A stretch of DNA of 64,000 nt from Tridacna crocea (Eukaryota > Mollusca > Bivalvia > Cardiida > Cardiidae). The stretch covers positions 33,432,427 to 33,496,426 of the forward strand of contig OX031065.1 in the NCBI GenBank assembly GCA_943736015.1. The letters are read 5' to 3'. How positions within the stretch are numbered: the first letter of the stretch is position 1; every line of letters begins with the position of its first letter. The notes beneath the pieces were generated by a model that was not told where the DNA came from, made no database searches, and saw only the letters and a program-made list of their open reading frames with translations. This document shows, piece after piece, positions 1 to 12,500 of this stretch. The translations under genes were made by a program, and so were the position numbers.

Positions 1-149
1 TGCTGGTAACCAACATTTACTCCTTTTCCCCACAATGTTTTCTACGCTTCACAAAACAAATTTCAAATTTTCAGTCACTTTTATTTTGTCGTCTGCAAAT
101 GCTTTCGATTTGGACAAGTCTAAAATATTGTCGTTCGGTAACAAGTTAA
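1..149 (+). mobile_element. Hairpin element family A, cut by window start
   Basis: Right part of a copy, from the hairpin loop to the right TTAA. Family A description: TTAA flanks; short arm S starting CCCATTACCACACAATCC and ending AGAAGCCTTTTG; a palindrome with stem AACATTGTGGGAAAAGGAG and loop region GCTGGTAACCAGC; long arm L containing TCGTCTGCAAATGCTTTC and ending GTCGTTTGGTAAAGAG. Full length is about 229 bp including both TTAAs. TTAA duplication with CCC-starting inverted ends suggests piggyBac-type mobilisation (inference). In the entries below plus means S arm first. Confidence 0.85.
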
Positions 150-719
150 AACATAATAAAGAAAATTTCATTACATGTATAGTGGAAAAGAGCAATGGAC
201 CACAATGCAATTACATTGTTAATCAATATTCAATGCTTCTCACAATCTCTCATGCAGATATGTATACAGATTATAGATGGAACTAGTCCAGGAAGTTTTT
301 GATACAACCTTGAATTTTCAAAGTTAACCACAATGCTCATTCTCAAATGCAATTACTTGAAAATATCTGCATACAAATTCTAAACCTGTCTTTGTAACAC
401 TGAACTTTTGTCTTCTATAGACAACCTCATTTGCTTTGCAACAAACCTTTTACGAAAAAAATGGCAATAGGAGTAATTTTTTGTAACAAACAATTGCTCC
501 CTTTACATCAATGCTATCACATATATTCATGTTGACAAGTTTCATTTCACCATGATGTTTTACAATCTTCAGCCACAAATTTGTATCAGAAAATTACCGG
601 TAAATAAAATTGATGTTTTCAGTTTATGCAAAAGACCCAAATACTTCAAAACTAAAGGAGTTTTGGATAGACTTTCCCATAAGCTACCACACAGAGTAAA
701 TCCAAAATCAGGCTATACA
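150..719. other. AT-rich stretch, nothing recognised
   Basis: Downstream of SOWAH on its strand. A short plus-strand reading frame at 552-833 runs into the next hairpin element and has no recognisable protein features. Confidence 0.5.
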
Positions 720-946
720 TTGACCCATTACCACATAATCCCTATTTTGACGACCATGAGAAAGACGTCTTTAGAAAACGTTGTGGGAAAAGGAGAAAAT
801 GCTGGTAATAAGCATTTTCTCCTTTTCCAATAATGTTCTCTACCCTTCACAAAACAAATTTCAAATTTTTAGTCACTTTTATTTTGTCGTCTGCAAATGC
901 TTTTGATTTGGACAAGTCTAAAATTGTCGTTTGGTAATGAGTTTAG
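720..946 (+). mobile_element. Hairpin element A, full length
   Basis: Both arms and hairpin present; terminal TTAAs mutated to TTGA and TTTA. The loop reads GGTAATAAGC, breaking perfect pairing. Confidence 0.88.
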
Positions 947-1071
947 TGCAGCATGATCTTGATCAACCATGTCCACAAAAGCTCCAAATGTTTTCCTAGC
1001 TTGTTGGTAGTTATCCATCTCAAATAGTATGTAGATATGTAAAAAATAAACCACATTATGTAGGTTAATAC

Positions 1072-1301
1072 TTAACCCTTTATCTGATATGCCAATTTAA
1101 GGCTCTTAAATTTCAGCAGCAAATAAAGATATGATGTCAAAAATATGGACAAATGAGGATACAAATATCCGATTGAGTGGAAAACATTGTGGGAAAAGGA
1201 GAAATTGCTCTTTACGAGCAATTTCTCCTTTTCCCACAATGTTTTCGAAAGCTGTCTGTTGTTGATACGTCAAAATGAGTGTCTATGGAGTATAGGGTTA
1301 A
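1072..1301 (-). mobile_element. Hairpin element family C, full length
   Basis: TTAA at both ends, 230 bp. Family C shares the AACATTGTGGGAAAAGGAG stem with A but its loop is AATTGCTCGTAACGAGCAATT-like and both arms differ: one contains CAACAACAGACAGC, the other ATCTGATATGCC. Here the loop is GCTCTTTACGAGC. Compare 49222-49450. Confidence 0.9.
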
Positions 1302-1640
1302 ACAGGCAAAGAATGTTTATGCATCTGTAAACAACAATCTCACATGCAAATCAAATTCAAAATGCACCAGTACATAGAGAGATTGGTTCAACTTTGTGTA
1401 AGAATCATATTATACATGTACTTCAGTACCATTGAACAATAGGTAACACTTCTTCAACCAAAATAAAACTTTTGACATTATGCATGTAGCTATATTTATC
1501 AGTATTACACAGACCTATAAAAAATTGTGGTAAATGTAGGAATAACTCAGTTTAAACAATCACCCCACTTGTTAATGTGTTTTGCCGAATTTTTCATGTC
1601 ACATAAGTACTAATGACTCATTGTTGTTTCTTCTTCCCCT

Positions 1641-1778
1641 TTAACTCTTTACCAAACAACAAGTTTTCGGACTGGACAAAATTTAAAGCATCTGCAGACA
1701 ACAAATTATTCTAGTTAGTATGATGATTACTTTCTTTAATAGCGTAGAAAATATTGTGGGAATAGGAGAAAATGCGGA
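1641..1778 (-). mobile_element. Hairpin element A, half copy
   Basis: Long arm and the first hairpin stem only; homology stops at the palindrome centre (GAAAATGCGGATGG), then unrelated sequence follows. Confidence 0.8.
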
Positions 1779-2104
1779 TGGAAAGTGGAATCTGATGCAG
1801 CTCCATGATGCATAATACTAAAATGTAAATCCTTAATCCTTAATTAAAGACAGTATAATGCCTGGGTGTGACTTGTGATTTGATTTTGATGAGTTAAAAA
1901 AAACTAAAAAATAACATTATCTTTTATATCAAAAGATGTCTCTGAATGCCTCTGATCGCCCACTCACAACTTTTCATTTTTCAAAACCATATAAACTGAC
2001 CTTACATGATGTTCTACTGAATAAAAGGTTGCTCCCTATTAACTGAGGTAAATTAAAGTTTTGTGTAAAAAAATAGATTTGTGTAAAATGAAAAAATTGT
2101 CTGG

Positions 2105-2313
2105 TTAATTAACAACAAAATTTTGGACTGGTCCAAATTAAAAGAATTTGCAAATGACAAATCAACTGGTGGTACACTGATGATTTTTGTCTTTTGCAGA
2201 ATAGAAAATGTTGCTGAACTACATAACCAACATTTTCTTCTTTACCGTCGATGTTTTCAAAAACTGTCTATATTTGGGTCAATAAAATTTGGGATTGTGC
2301 TGTAAAAGTTTAA
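2105..2313 (-). mobile_element. Hairpin element A, decayed
   Basis: TTAA-like ends and both arms recognisable, but the hairpin stems have diverged (AAATGTTGCTGAACT against ACCGTCGATGTTTTC). Confidence 0.7.
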
Positions 2314-2470
2314 ATAAATAACACACGTTTCTTTAGATACAAAATGCTTTGAAGTCCAGATTTTGGACTATCAAGTCAAATATTTCAAATGTACACAAGA
2401 AATCAGTTACAAGGTCACATATCACAGAGATAACATGAGTAATGAACAGCAGAAAAAGACTCAATATTAG

Positions 2471-2697
2471 TTAACCCATTACCATACAATCCCTACTTTT
2501 GACAACCCTGAGAGAGAAGCCTTTAGAAAGCATTGTGGGAAAAGGATAAAATGCTGGTAACCAGCATTGTCTCCTTTTCCCACAATGTTTTCTACCCTAC
2601 TGGAAACAAATTTCAGTTCTTGAGTTACTTTATTTTGTCGTCTGCAAGTGCTTTCAATTTGGACCAGTCCTAAATTTTGCCGTTTAGGAAAGGGTTA
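2471..2697 (+). mobile_element. Hairpin element A, full length
   Basis: Intact left TTAA and hairpin; right end decayed to TTAT. Confidence 0.9.
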
Positions 2698-2699
2698 TT

Positions 2700-2832
2700 T
2701 CTCTCCTACATAGCAACATATCCCACTGATCCCAATTGAAAGCATATGCATTTTGTCCTCCTCCCAAAATGTTTTCAAGACCTTTCTTCTTTTAGGTTGC
2801 TAAAACTCCAAATTGTGCGGTAAAGAGTAAAA
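2700..2832 (-). mobile_element. Hairpin element A, decayed fragment
   Basis: Internally deleted: AAAGCATATGCA of the long arm runs directly into TTTGTCCTCCTCCCAAAATG of the right stem. Confidence 0.55.
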
Positions 2833-3070
2833 CAGATTTTGCTGACAGCAATTCCTATCTGCTGATCTGATCATAGACAGTTTATCACAATCATCTTAAC
2901 CCTTTAAAATGCTGGCTGAAAAAGGGCAATTCCAGTCATTTCACCAATTCATGCTTTTATTGCTCAACAATATCACACTAATATCAGATAGCAAGGAATC
3001 AAAAAGCAGGAACATGTATGTCATGTAAGGTTCAATTAAATTCATTTGATTTACTCTTGGTATGCTCAAG

Positions 3071-4641
3071 TTAAAGTCTTTACCAAATAACTATTTTAGA
3101 CTAGTGCAAATTGGAATCATTTGCAGATGACAAAATTGATGTGACTAAAACAACTAGAGCTATCACTTAACATGATCATACCCCCCACCAGCTCCTTGCC
3201 ACCAAACAGGTCTTTGTCACAGAATGCAGAATTGTTGAGTACAAGAGTAAGAGTTGAACAAGAGCAGCAAATTGTCGCAAGATACGCCCGTCTTACCCCA
3301 AGTTGTTAAGCTGGGGCATGCACCGGATCAAATTCAAGTATGAAAAACGACAAAGGGCAATAACTCAAAAATTAAGCGAGCAAGAGTTATGATTTCTATG
3401 CACTGCACTCCCCCTTGATGAGATCTATCCATCCATGAAATTTCATAACCTTAGCTAGTATAGTTTTAGGGATACGCTCCGGACAAAATTCAATAATGAT
3501 AAAAACAACAAAGGGCAATAACTCAAAAATTAAGGGAGCAAAAGTTATGATTCCTAAGCACTGCACTCCCCCTTGATGAGATCTATCCACCCATGAAATT
3601 TCATAACCCTAGCTAGTATAGTTTTGGAGATATTCACCGGACCAAATTCAAGTATTAAAAACAACAAAGGGCAATAACTCAAAAATTAAGCAAGCAGGAG
3701 TTATGATTCCTGTGCACTGCACTCTCCTTGGTGAGATCTATCCAGCCGTAAAATTTCATTATCCTAGCTAGTATAGTTTTGGAGATACGCTCCGGACCAA
3801 ATTCAAGTATTAAAAACGACAAAGGGCAATAACTCAAAAATTAAGGAAGCAGGAGTTATAATTCCTGTGCACTGCACTCCTCCTTAGTGAGATCTATCCA
3901 CCCATGAAATTTCATAACGCTAGCTAGTACAGTTTTGGAGATATGCTCCGGACAAAATTCAAGTATAAAAAACCAACAAAGGGCAATAACTCAAAAATTA
4001 AGCTAGCAAGAGTTATGATTCCTGTGCACTGCACTCCCGCTCGATGAGATCTATCCACCCATGAAATTTCATAAGCCTAGCTAGTATAGTTTTGGAGATA
4101 TGCTCCGGACAAAATTCAAGTATGAAAAAGAAATTTGTCCAGAATCATCAAAGGGCCATAACTCCATGAAACCTAAATAAACCATAACCAAAATAGGATA
4201 TGCATATCTCTGCTTTATACCGAGTCTATTTGTGTAGTTTGAACCAAATCTGTCCAATAGTTGATGAGAAAAAGAGCGGACAAGAAATTTCACGAAAGGG
4301 CCATAACTCAGTGAAAAACATTTTATATGCACATCTCTGCTTGATACTGAGTTTACCTGTGAAGTTTGAATAAAATTCGTCCAGTAGTTTATGAGAAATA
4401 GAGCGGACAGAAAGCTACAGACCGACCGACCGACGGACAGACCGACCGACAAGCTGACTCCTATATACCCCCCAAACAGAGTTTTGGGGGGTATAATGAA
4501 ATTTGCTTTGGAATGGGAAGAAAACATTGTGGGAAAAGGAGAAAATGCTGGTAACCAGCATTTTCTCCTTTTTCCATCATGTTTTCGGAAGGTTTCTTTC
4601 TCAGGTTTGTGAAAACCAGGGATTGTTTGGGAAAGGGTTAA
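3071..4641 (-). mobile_element. Hairpin element A split by a tandem-unit element
   Basis: The long arm (3071-3165, up to GATGTGACTAAAA) and the hairpin plus short arm (about 4497-4641) are two halves of one copy. The 1.3-kb element at 3166-4496 sits between them at the point where intact copies read ACTGAAAATTGAAATTTG. Confidence 0.85.
3166..4496 (+). mobile_element. Tandem-unit element with ~157-bp repeats, copy 1
   Basis: Begins near AACTAGAGCTATCAC, with a second head (ACAAGAGCAGCAAATTG) at 3258. Five units of about 157 bp follow, recognisable by AAAGGGCAATAACTCAAAAA starting at 3352, 3510, 3666, 3821 and 3978. Then a diverged unit, a GACCGACCGACC run (4420-4450) and a terminal hairpin ACCCCCCAAACAGAG/TTTTGGGGGGT before TATAAT. 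The absence of an obvious target duplication and the 3' hairpin are reminiscent of Helitron-like elements, but this is inference; no coding sequence is present. Confidence 0.8.
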
Positions 4642-5653
4642 TCATATTAGATACTTTTTTACCTGTTAAATGGGTATTACAAAGACCTGTGCATACCAAC
4701 AGGCAACTAATGGGAGTAATTTTGTTATTTCTTCCTTTCTTAGGTTCTAAAAACCAGTTACCTTTGGAATGCCTTTCAAAACATGTTTGTGTATCACAAT
4801 AAACTACAAAAACTTATATCTAAGATAAACACCATCTGGTAATCTAAAAAACATTGTTACTAACACCTTTAAAACTGACAAGACTGTTTACAATATGTAA
4901 TCTGATCTTGCTCCTATACTGTATCCAATACTTCATGCAACATTCTCCCAAAAATAGCAGTTGAAATGCCCTTTGTAGTTATTTTTTCCCCACTGAAGAT
5001 GTCCACTTAACTTATTTCTCGCTCTTTGGCATAAAACAAACACTATCTAAAACAATGTTTCCCTGACATGTGATAGAATATAATTATCATGCTGTTAGTC
5101 AGCAACTTGTTAAAGCTTTCCAATTTCATTACATTTGAGCCATGTTTAATTAGCTAGCTACCTTCCACAAATGTGTAAGGGAAGACTCTGAATACACCCT
5201 AATCAAATCATCCTGACTTCAGGCTCAGTACAGAGCACATATGAATACCTAATGGCAAACGGAGAAATTCCCTCTTGGAAGTTGTTTCTTCGTTTGCCTT
5301 TTGCCTTTTACCTTTTGGAAATAGTCTGCTGCAAGACTTACAAGGTAGAGAGTTAGCATACATGTGAGCAAAACAATGATTTAAAACTTGAGTCCTAAAG
5401 AAATATCAAAGCAGTTAAAGCCCTTAAGCTCTGCTAAATGAATAAAGCAATACTTTGAGATACATGATCTGTTAATGGAATATACTTTATTCCATTGAGC
5501 ATCCATATAATATAAATACGATTTATACACAATCAACAGTTTGCACAAACTTATTTTCATTTAAACAAAACTGTAATTTAAACAATTTATCACAAGCTTT
5601 CCTTGTTCTTTAACAACCATGAATTGAATCTTGTTCCACTATATCATTTCTCT
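4642..5653. other. AT-rich stretch, no gene seen
   Basis: About 1 kb of unique-looking sequence beyond the SOWAH 3' end; no recognised repeat. Could include distal 3' UTR. Confidence 0.4.
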
Positions 5654-5857
5654 AGCGCTTTACCAAAAATTTCTATGGTTCAAGGCTCATATGGGAAGCA
5701 TTGTAGGAAAAGGAGCAATGCTAAAAACTAGTACTTTCTCCTTTTTCCACAATATTTTCTACACTTTCATAGACAAATTACTTTATTTAAGCTGCATTAA
5801 CTTTAACTGTAACTGTTTTCAGTATAGACAAATCTTCAATTTTGTCCTTTGTAAAGC
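5654..5857 (+). mobile_element. Hairpin element A, decayed
   Basis: Stem and both arms recognisable; TTAA ends lost. Lies in the probable SOWAH 3' UTR or just beyond. Confidence 0.65.
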
Positions 5858-5861
5858 TTAC

Positions 5862-6087
5862 TCATCACCAAACAACAAAATTTTAGACTGGCCCAAATTG
5901 ACTGGATTTACATATAACAAAATCAATGTTACTCAAAATATAAAACTTGTCTATTAAAGGGTAAAAAAAAAGATATTTTGGGAGCAAAGAGGAAAATGTT
6001 GGTGACCAGCATTTTCTTCTTTTTCCACAATGTTTTCAAAAGGCCCCTCCATACAGGTTGTTAAAACCCGGTTCAGTGGTAAACACC
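5862..6087 (-). mobile_element. Hairpin element A in SOWAH 3' UTR region
   Basis: Begins CACCAAACAACAAAATTTTA and ends with the short arm 13 bp from the SOWAH stop codon; hairpin reads GGTGACCAGC. Confidence 0.8.
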
Positions 6088-6099
6088 GACAGTTGTGTT

Positions 6100-6500
6100 T
6101 CAGAGATCCGTACTCTCTTTCTCTTGCAGTGACTCGTTAAAAGAAAATCTGTTTACTTTTACTGAGGCTCTCAATGACCCTGTGCCAAACCCTCCAATAG
6201 TATCACTGAAATTAGCGCTCTGTACATGTCTGAAATCTGATGGAGGGCTAATGAGACCGTCAACCCCCTTCAATTTCCTAAAATCCGACGGGTTACTTAT
6301 AGACGGTTTTATTGGATGTCTTAGTACAACCGACGAAGAATTGCTAGTTGTATTTCGTAAATTTATACTTGTAGTGACGTTATCGACAGTATCTGTTGAA
6401 GCAATGAAAGCTGACTTACGTTGAGCACGACTAGATGCCGAATTTCTTAGGTACTGTTTTGCCTTTTTACCACTGTAATCCCGAATGTTTGGGTCTGCCT
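6100..6500 (-). CDS. SOWAH: SOWAH terminal coding exon 10
   Basis: 401 nt entered in phase 1 after acceptor cgtgtttcag; 132 codons then TGA (6102-6100). Opens ADPNIRDYSGKKAKQYLRN, which closes the ankyrin domain in SOWAH proteins, then a Ser/Asn-rich tail. The exon contains no Met codon, so ATG-based ORF finders miss it. Decayed hairpin elements start 13 bp after the stop and would lie in the 3' UTR. AATAAA on the minus strand occurs near 5787 and 5492; which is used is unknown. Confidence 0.93.
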
Positions 6501-9500
6501 CTGAAACACGATTGAATAGGACTTGTTACAAAATTCATTCCTTTAGTCTATGGCAGGATTTCTATACTCCTCAAACTTTGATAGGGATCACTTACACATT
6601 TCTGTATGGGTTTATAAGTTACAACAATTTTGCATAAACTCTTTACCATACTGTAGAACTCTAGATTTGCATTGGCTGACCAAAAACTAGATGCAACATG
6701 CACTATACTGTCTGTAATAGGATAGAAAACATATTTGAAATAGGAGAAAATGCAGGTATCCAGCATTTTCTCCTTTTCCAACAATGTTTTCCAAAGGCTT
6801 CTTTCTCAGTGTCTTAAACAGTCGGCATTGTGAAGTAAACGCTTAAAGATCCATTTTCACCGGTCATTTTATTGCTCAGTGTGGCAATGTAACTTACTGT
6901 AAAACCATACATGATACATGCCACATATATATTTAGAGTGAATCTTTTAGGGTGATCCCTAGCAAATTCTGAGTAGTATATATATGTCCTACAGAATTTG
7001 AAAATTACAGTGTAATTCGAAGAATGGCAATTATCTTTGAAAAGCTAGAATACAGCATGGTAATTTGGTAAAAGGAGAAAATGCTTGTTGTCAGCATTTC
7101 CCTTGTTCCATCATGTTTTCAAAAGCTTACATTACAAGGTTGTAAAGACACAGACTTGTCCAATAAAGGACTAATAATTCAACAAGTGTAGAGCCAGCAA
7201 ACAACCCCTTTAGTTGAAACTGGAAACACTTACGAAAAAACAATGTAGCAACAATTGCCCCAAGATACATTTTTCACAAAATCTCAACTTTAGAATACAC
7301 TATGTAGAAAGGCTTCTACAAAACATTGTGGAGGTAAGAGAAAAAGTCCAGCATTTTCTCCTATTTCAATAATGTTTATCACCCTTCCAAAATAATATCT
7401 CATCGGGTAGGCTACATTTGATATGTTGTCGGAAAATGCTTTCAATTGTGACACATTAATTAAAAAATTTGTCATCTAATAGATAGCTAACTCTTAACCA
7501 CACGACTCCTACTTTTACCGACCCTGAGAAAGAAGACTATAAAAAAAATTGTGGGAAAAGGAGAAAATGCTGGCAACCAGCATTTTCTCCTTTTCCCACA
7601 ATATTTTCCACCCTCTAAACTCATAAATCATCAAATTAAAAAGATTTGTGTCTGCAGATGCTTTGAATTTGGTCCAGTCCAAAAATTTGCTGTTTGGTAA
7701 AGAGTTAAGACATTAGGCTGCAGTGAGCTGGTAGGACTTCACTTATATAGCTTGCAACACGCGAAAAAGGTCATTCGGACATTTGCGTAAAGTGTCGTCT
7801 CGGATCAGTGTGTGCAGTCCGCACAGGCTAATCCGAAACAACACTTTTTGATTTTATGTGATGTTCTGTTTTACACAAGTCTACTATAGCACAAAACGTA
7901 ATGTAGTTGTAAAGTGCTGTCCCGGATTAGCCTGCGCGGAATGCACAGGCTAATCTGAGACAACACTTTACGCAAATGTCTGAATGCACCTTTACACGTG
8001 TTGCACTCCATATCAAACAAATAGGGGCTGATAAAAGTTAACTTACTGAAACCCTGCACCAGCAGTTCAATAATTTCCTCATGACCATGTATTGCAGCAA
8101 TGTGTAATGGTGTGTACCCCTGAAAAATTAGTTCTACACTTTGACAATTGTACATCGACCGCAACTTATCTCATTACAGAAGAATCCTTCGATTTCATAA
8201 CCCCGAGGAAGACTGCAGAAAACATTGTGTGAAATAGAGAATATTTTGGAAATCAACATTTTCTCATTTTACCACAAAGCTCTCTATCCTCTCAGTGACA
8301 ACAAATCTCACCATTTGTACACTATTTCTACAGCATTTTTTATTTGTTCTCAGATTGACCCTTTACAGAAATGGACTACAATGAGAATAAAACACCGCCT
8401 AACATTTAAATGTCTAAAATGACTTGTATCATCTATTTTCTGAATATCAAAATTTTATGAAATGTAAAATTGATCTATAAGTTAACTACAATTTCTATGT
8501 CTTCTCTTTCATCAAACTTAGATAAGCAAATGGTTTGTTAACCCATTACCACACACTCCCCACTTCTGACGCCCCTGAGAAAGAAGCCTTTAGAAAACAT
8601 TGTGGGAAAAGGAGAAAATGTGGTAACCAGCATTTTCTCCTTTTCCCACAATGTTTTCTGCCCTTCACAAATCAAATTTCAAATTTTCAGTCACTTTTAT
8701 TTTGTCGTCTGCAAATGCTTTTAATTTGGACAAGTATATAATATTGTCGTTTGGTAATGAGTTAAGGCATGCAAGACATCTAGTATAAAAATGTACATGT
8801 TAATGTAATCTATTGCCATTAACTTTCTGTACAGACAATCTCTGAAGCCATATCTTTAACATCAGTATATTGTCTGAAGCACGGCTAGCTTGTTCAGTGG
8901 TTGGGGTATCTGACTCATGACCTAGAGGTTGTAGGTTTGATATCCGATTGTTGCAAACTCTCTTTCTTCCAATTTTTCATCTCTAACCTCTGATGCATGT
9001 GAGAAAAGCAGACAGTGGCTTTGGGAAGAAGGTTGTGTTAGCACTGGTGTGAGAAAGCCAGGAAACACATAGGTGTGTCACAGACTGCCATATGTCCTAA
9101 GCTGTCATGATGGTCTCAAACTACAAAACAAACAAACATTTGTTTGAATGATTTTTCACCCTACTTTAAGCCTCTACCAAAGAATCCTACTTTTTAGTAA
9201 CCCAGAGGAAGTGGCCATCTGAAAATATTGTGGGAAAAGGAGAAAATGCTTGAAACCAGCATTATCCTTTTCCCATGTTTTCTGGTACAAAAAAAATCTC
9301 ATAAAGAGATCCATATCCAATTTGTCTTCTGCGAATATCTTCAATTTGGTCAAGTGTTAACCCTTTATCACAAAACACAATTTCAGACAAATCCGAATTG
9401 GAAGCATTTCAAGATGACAGTTTCAATGTTGCTCATATCAAATGGTTTTTCTTAGATTGGATAGAAAACATTGTGGGAAAAGGAGAAAATGCTGGTTACC

Positions 9501-12500
9501 AGCATTTTCTCCTTTTCCCACAATGTTTTCAAAAGGCTTCTTTACCAGGGTCATCAAAAGTCGTCATTGTGTGGTAAAGGGTTAAATCATTGTTGTGTGG
9601 TTATCGGTTAAAGATGATTTTTTTTTTACACCATTCATTATCGCGACAGTACACTTAAAACTGTATTTTTGAGTTTCACCAATGCCTGCCTTGAACCCTG
9701 CAGTATTTTACCCACAGACACTCTCATGTGACCAGACAGTCAGCTGATATTTACCTGATTTTTGTTTTTCACAGGTCCAGTGGCCTAAGCACTATTCCAA
9801 AGATGGTTTACTTTATACAAATTACAAATATTAATATGAGTAGATATGACCTGTACAAAAAATCGAAAAAGTGTAGAAACTTACCCCCTGTCCAATGGAA
9901 AGGGCATGAAAATGGAAAAAATATGATAAATGCATTAATTGAACAAAAATATCATGTTTTATTTCATGCTTTCCGGTAGGATATCGAGAAATAGCAGTGA
10001 AAATATTTTTTGATCTTACACTGGTACCACCAGTGAAAATACCGATTTTCATGTTCTTGTTGCCTCGTTTAATTGCGCGTGTCCTACAACCAGATGGAAA
10101 TATGAATTCATTTACCTTACATTTCTCACACTTGACGTAATATTGTAATGCGTTGCTATGCGGGAGGGGTTTGCCAAGGGGAATAAGGGAAAAGAACTGT
10201 ACTGGATTTTCATAAAGCTCCTCCCAGAGAGGGTGAAAAGCATGAAATAAATAGAATATCTGTTTTTTTTTCCATGAAAGATCGAAATTTATTTCATCTC
10301 GTGGACACCATCGGAAATATTACTGATGGTGTCCACTCGATGAAATAAATTTCGATCTTTTACCGGAAAAAAAACCAAATATCCTCTATACCTTTTTCAA
10401 GAAATTCAACAAATAGTTACAAGACTCCTTTAGAAGAAAATTCTAGCTCTTAGTCTACATATATGGCTTCGTCAGCTTATTCTCTTTTCTTTATTTCAAT
10501 TATATCCCTATTGTATGGATAACATCCAAGGTCACTTATTTCAATCTTACAGCAAATTACTTTTGAAAAAGTATTAAAATTTTGAGCAAAAGCAAATATA
10601 AAACAAGCAATTTCTCCTACTTCCATACTTTTTTTTGTTTTCAATTTCTCTGTTTGCCACTATTTTTTTTTTCTCCCTTTAACATCTATTTTCACAATTA
10701 AAATAAATGATTTAAGTGTGGGTCCATATAAAAAGAAAAACAATTTACACATTGCATCAACCAGAATCTATGCTGTTGACAGAGTTTCATATTCTCTGAT
10801 AATTCCCAGGTATTCTTCAAAGTCTGTGGTACCCAATTCTATGTACTATAAGAAACATTCATTCAAATTATAATACACACAAATTAAAGTGTACCTTTGA
10901 TATTGGCTCAAAATGTTCCACTGATTTAACCGTTTCCCAAATGACAAAATTTTAGCCTGATCCAAATTGAAAGTACATGTACTTGCAGACAACAAAAAAA
11001 ATGTAATTCAAAAATTTAAATTTGTTACCTGCAGGATAGAAAACATTTAGGGAAATGGAGAAAATGCTGGTTACCAGCATTTTCTCCTTTTCCCTAAATG
11101 TTTTTTAAAGGCTTCTATCTCAGGGTCGGAAAACCAGGGATTGTTTAGTAAAGTGTTAAAATGATTTATATGTTTCATTAATGTAAAAATAAGTACTGAT
11201 AAATAAAGGATACTCACGTTCTGCATATGGCAAGATGAAAAAAAGAAAACACACACACAAATGTAAATGTACAAGACTAGTAAAAACTCTGGGTATGAAA
11301 TGAGAAATCTCAGTCATCATTACTGTATAACTTAAGCGTGGTTCTAACTTTGAAATATATGCTGGGCCTAGCAGACCTCTGGAAAATAAACAAGAGCTAT
11401 CACTCATCGTGATCATACCCCCCACCAGCCCCTCGCCACCAAACAGGTCTTTGTCACAGAATGCAGAATGGTTGAGTACAAAAGTAAGAGTTGAACATGA
11501 GCAGCAAATTGTCACAAGATATGCCCGTCTTACCCCAAGTTGTTAAGCTGGGGCATACACGGGACCAAATTCAAGTTTGAAAAACGGCAAAGGGCAATAA
11601 CTCAAAAATTAAGCGAGCAAGAGGTATGATTCCTGTGCACTGCACTCCCCCTTGATGAGATCTATCCATCCATGAAATTTCATAACCCTAGCTAGTATAG
11701 TTTTGGAGATACGCTCCGGACAAAATTCAAGTATGAAAAACAACAAAGGGCAATAACTCAAAAATTAAGGGAGCAGGAGTTATGATTCTTATGCACTGCA
11801 CCCCCCCTTGATGAGATCTATCCACCCATGAAATTTCATAACCCTAGCTAGTATAGTTTTAGAGATATTCACCTGACCAAATTCAAGTATTAGAAACGAC
11901 AAAGGGCAATAACTCAAAAATTAAGTGAGCAGGAGTTATGATTCCTGTGCACTGCACTTCCCCTTGGTGAGATCTATACAGCATGAAATTTCATAACCCT
12001 AGCTAGTATAGTTTTGGAGATACGCTCCGGACCAAATTCAAGTATTAAAAACAACAAAGGGCAGTAACTCAGAAATTAAGCAAGCAAGAGTTATAACTCC
12101 TGTGCACTGCACTCCCCCTCGATGAGATCTATCCACCCATGAAATTTCATAACCCTAGCTAGTATAGTTTTGGAGATATGCTCCGGACAAAATTCAAGTA
12201 TGAAAAAGAAATTTGTCAAGAATCATCAAAGGGCCATAACTCCATGAAACCTAAATAAACCATAACCAAAATAGGATATGCATATCTCTGCTTTATACTG
12301 AGTCTATCTGTGTAGTTTGAACCAAATCTGTCCAATAGTTGATGAGAAAAAGAGCGGACAAGAAATTTCATGAAAGGGCCATAACTCAGTGAAAAATCAA
12401 TGAACCATAACCAACATTTCATATGCACATCTCTGCTTGATACTGAGTTTACCTGTGAAGTTTGAATAAAATTCGTCCAGTAGTTTATGAGAAATAGAGC

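Noticed and set aside
3352-4140. Possible CRISPR-like array (regular repeats)
   Set aside because: Units are contiguous 157-bp tandem repeats without unique spacers, in a eukaryotic genome.
4081-4527. 148-codon minus-strand ORF with repeats
   Set aside because: Lies in the tandem-unit element and its GACCGACC tract; low-complexity and repeated at 12216-12506.
6095-6424. Plus-strand 109-codon ORF
   Set aside because: It is the antisense of SOWAH exon 10, which has splice sites, correct phase and a family match.
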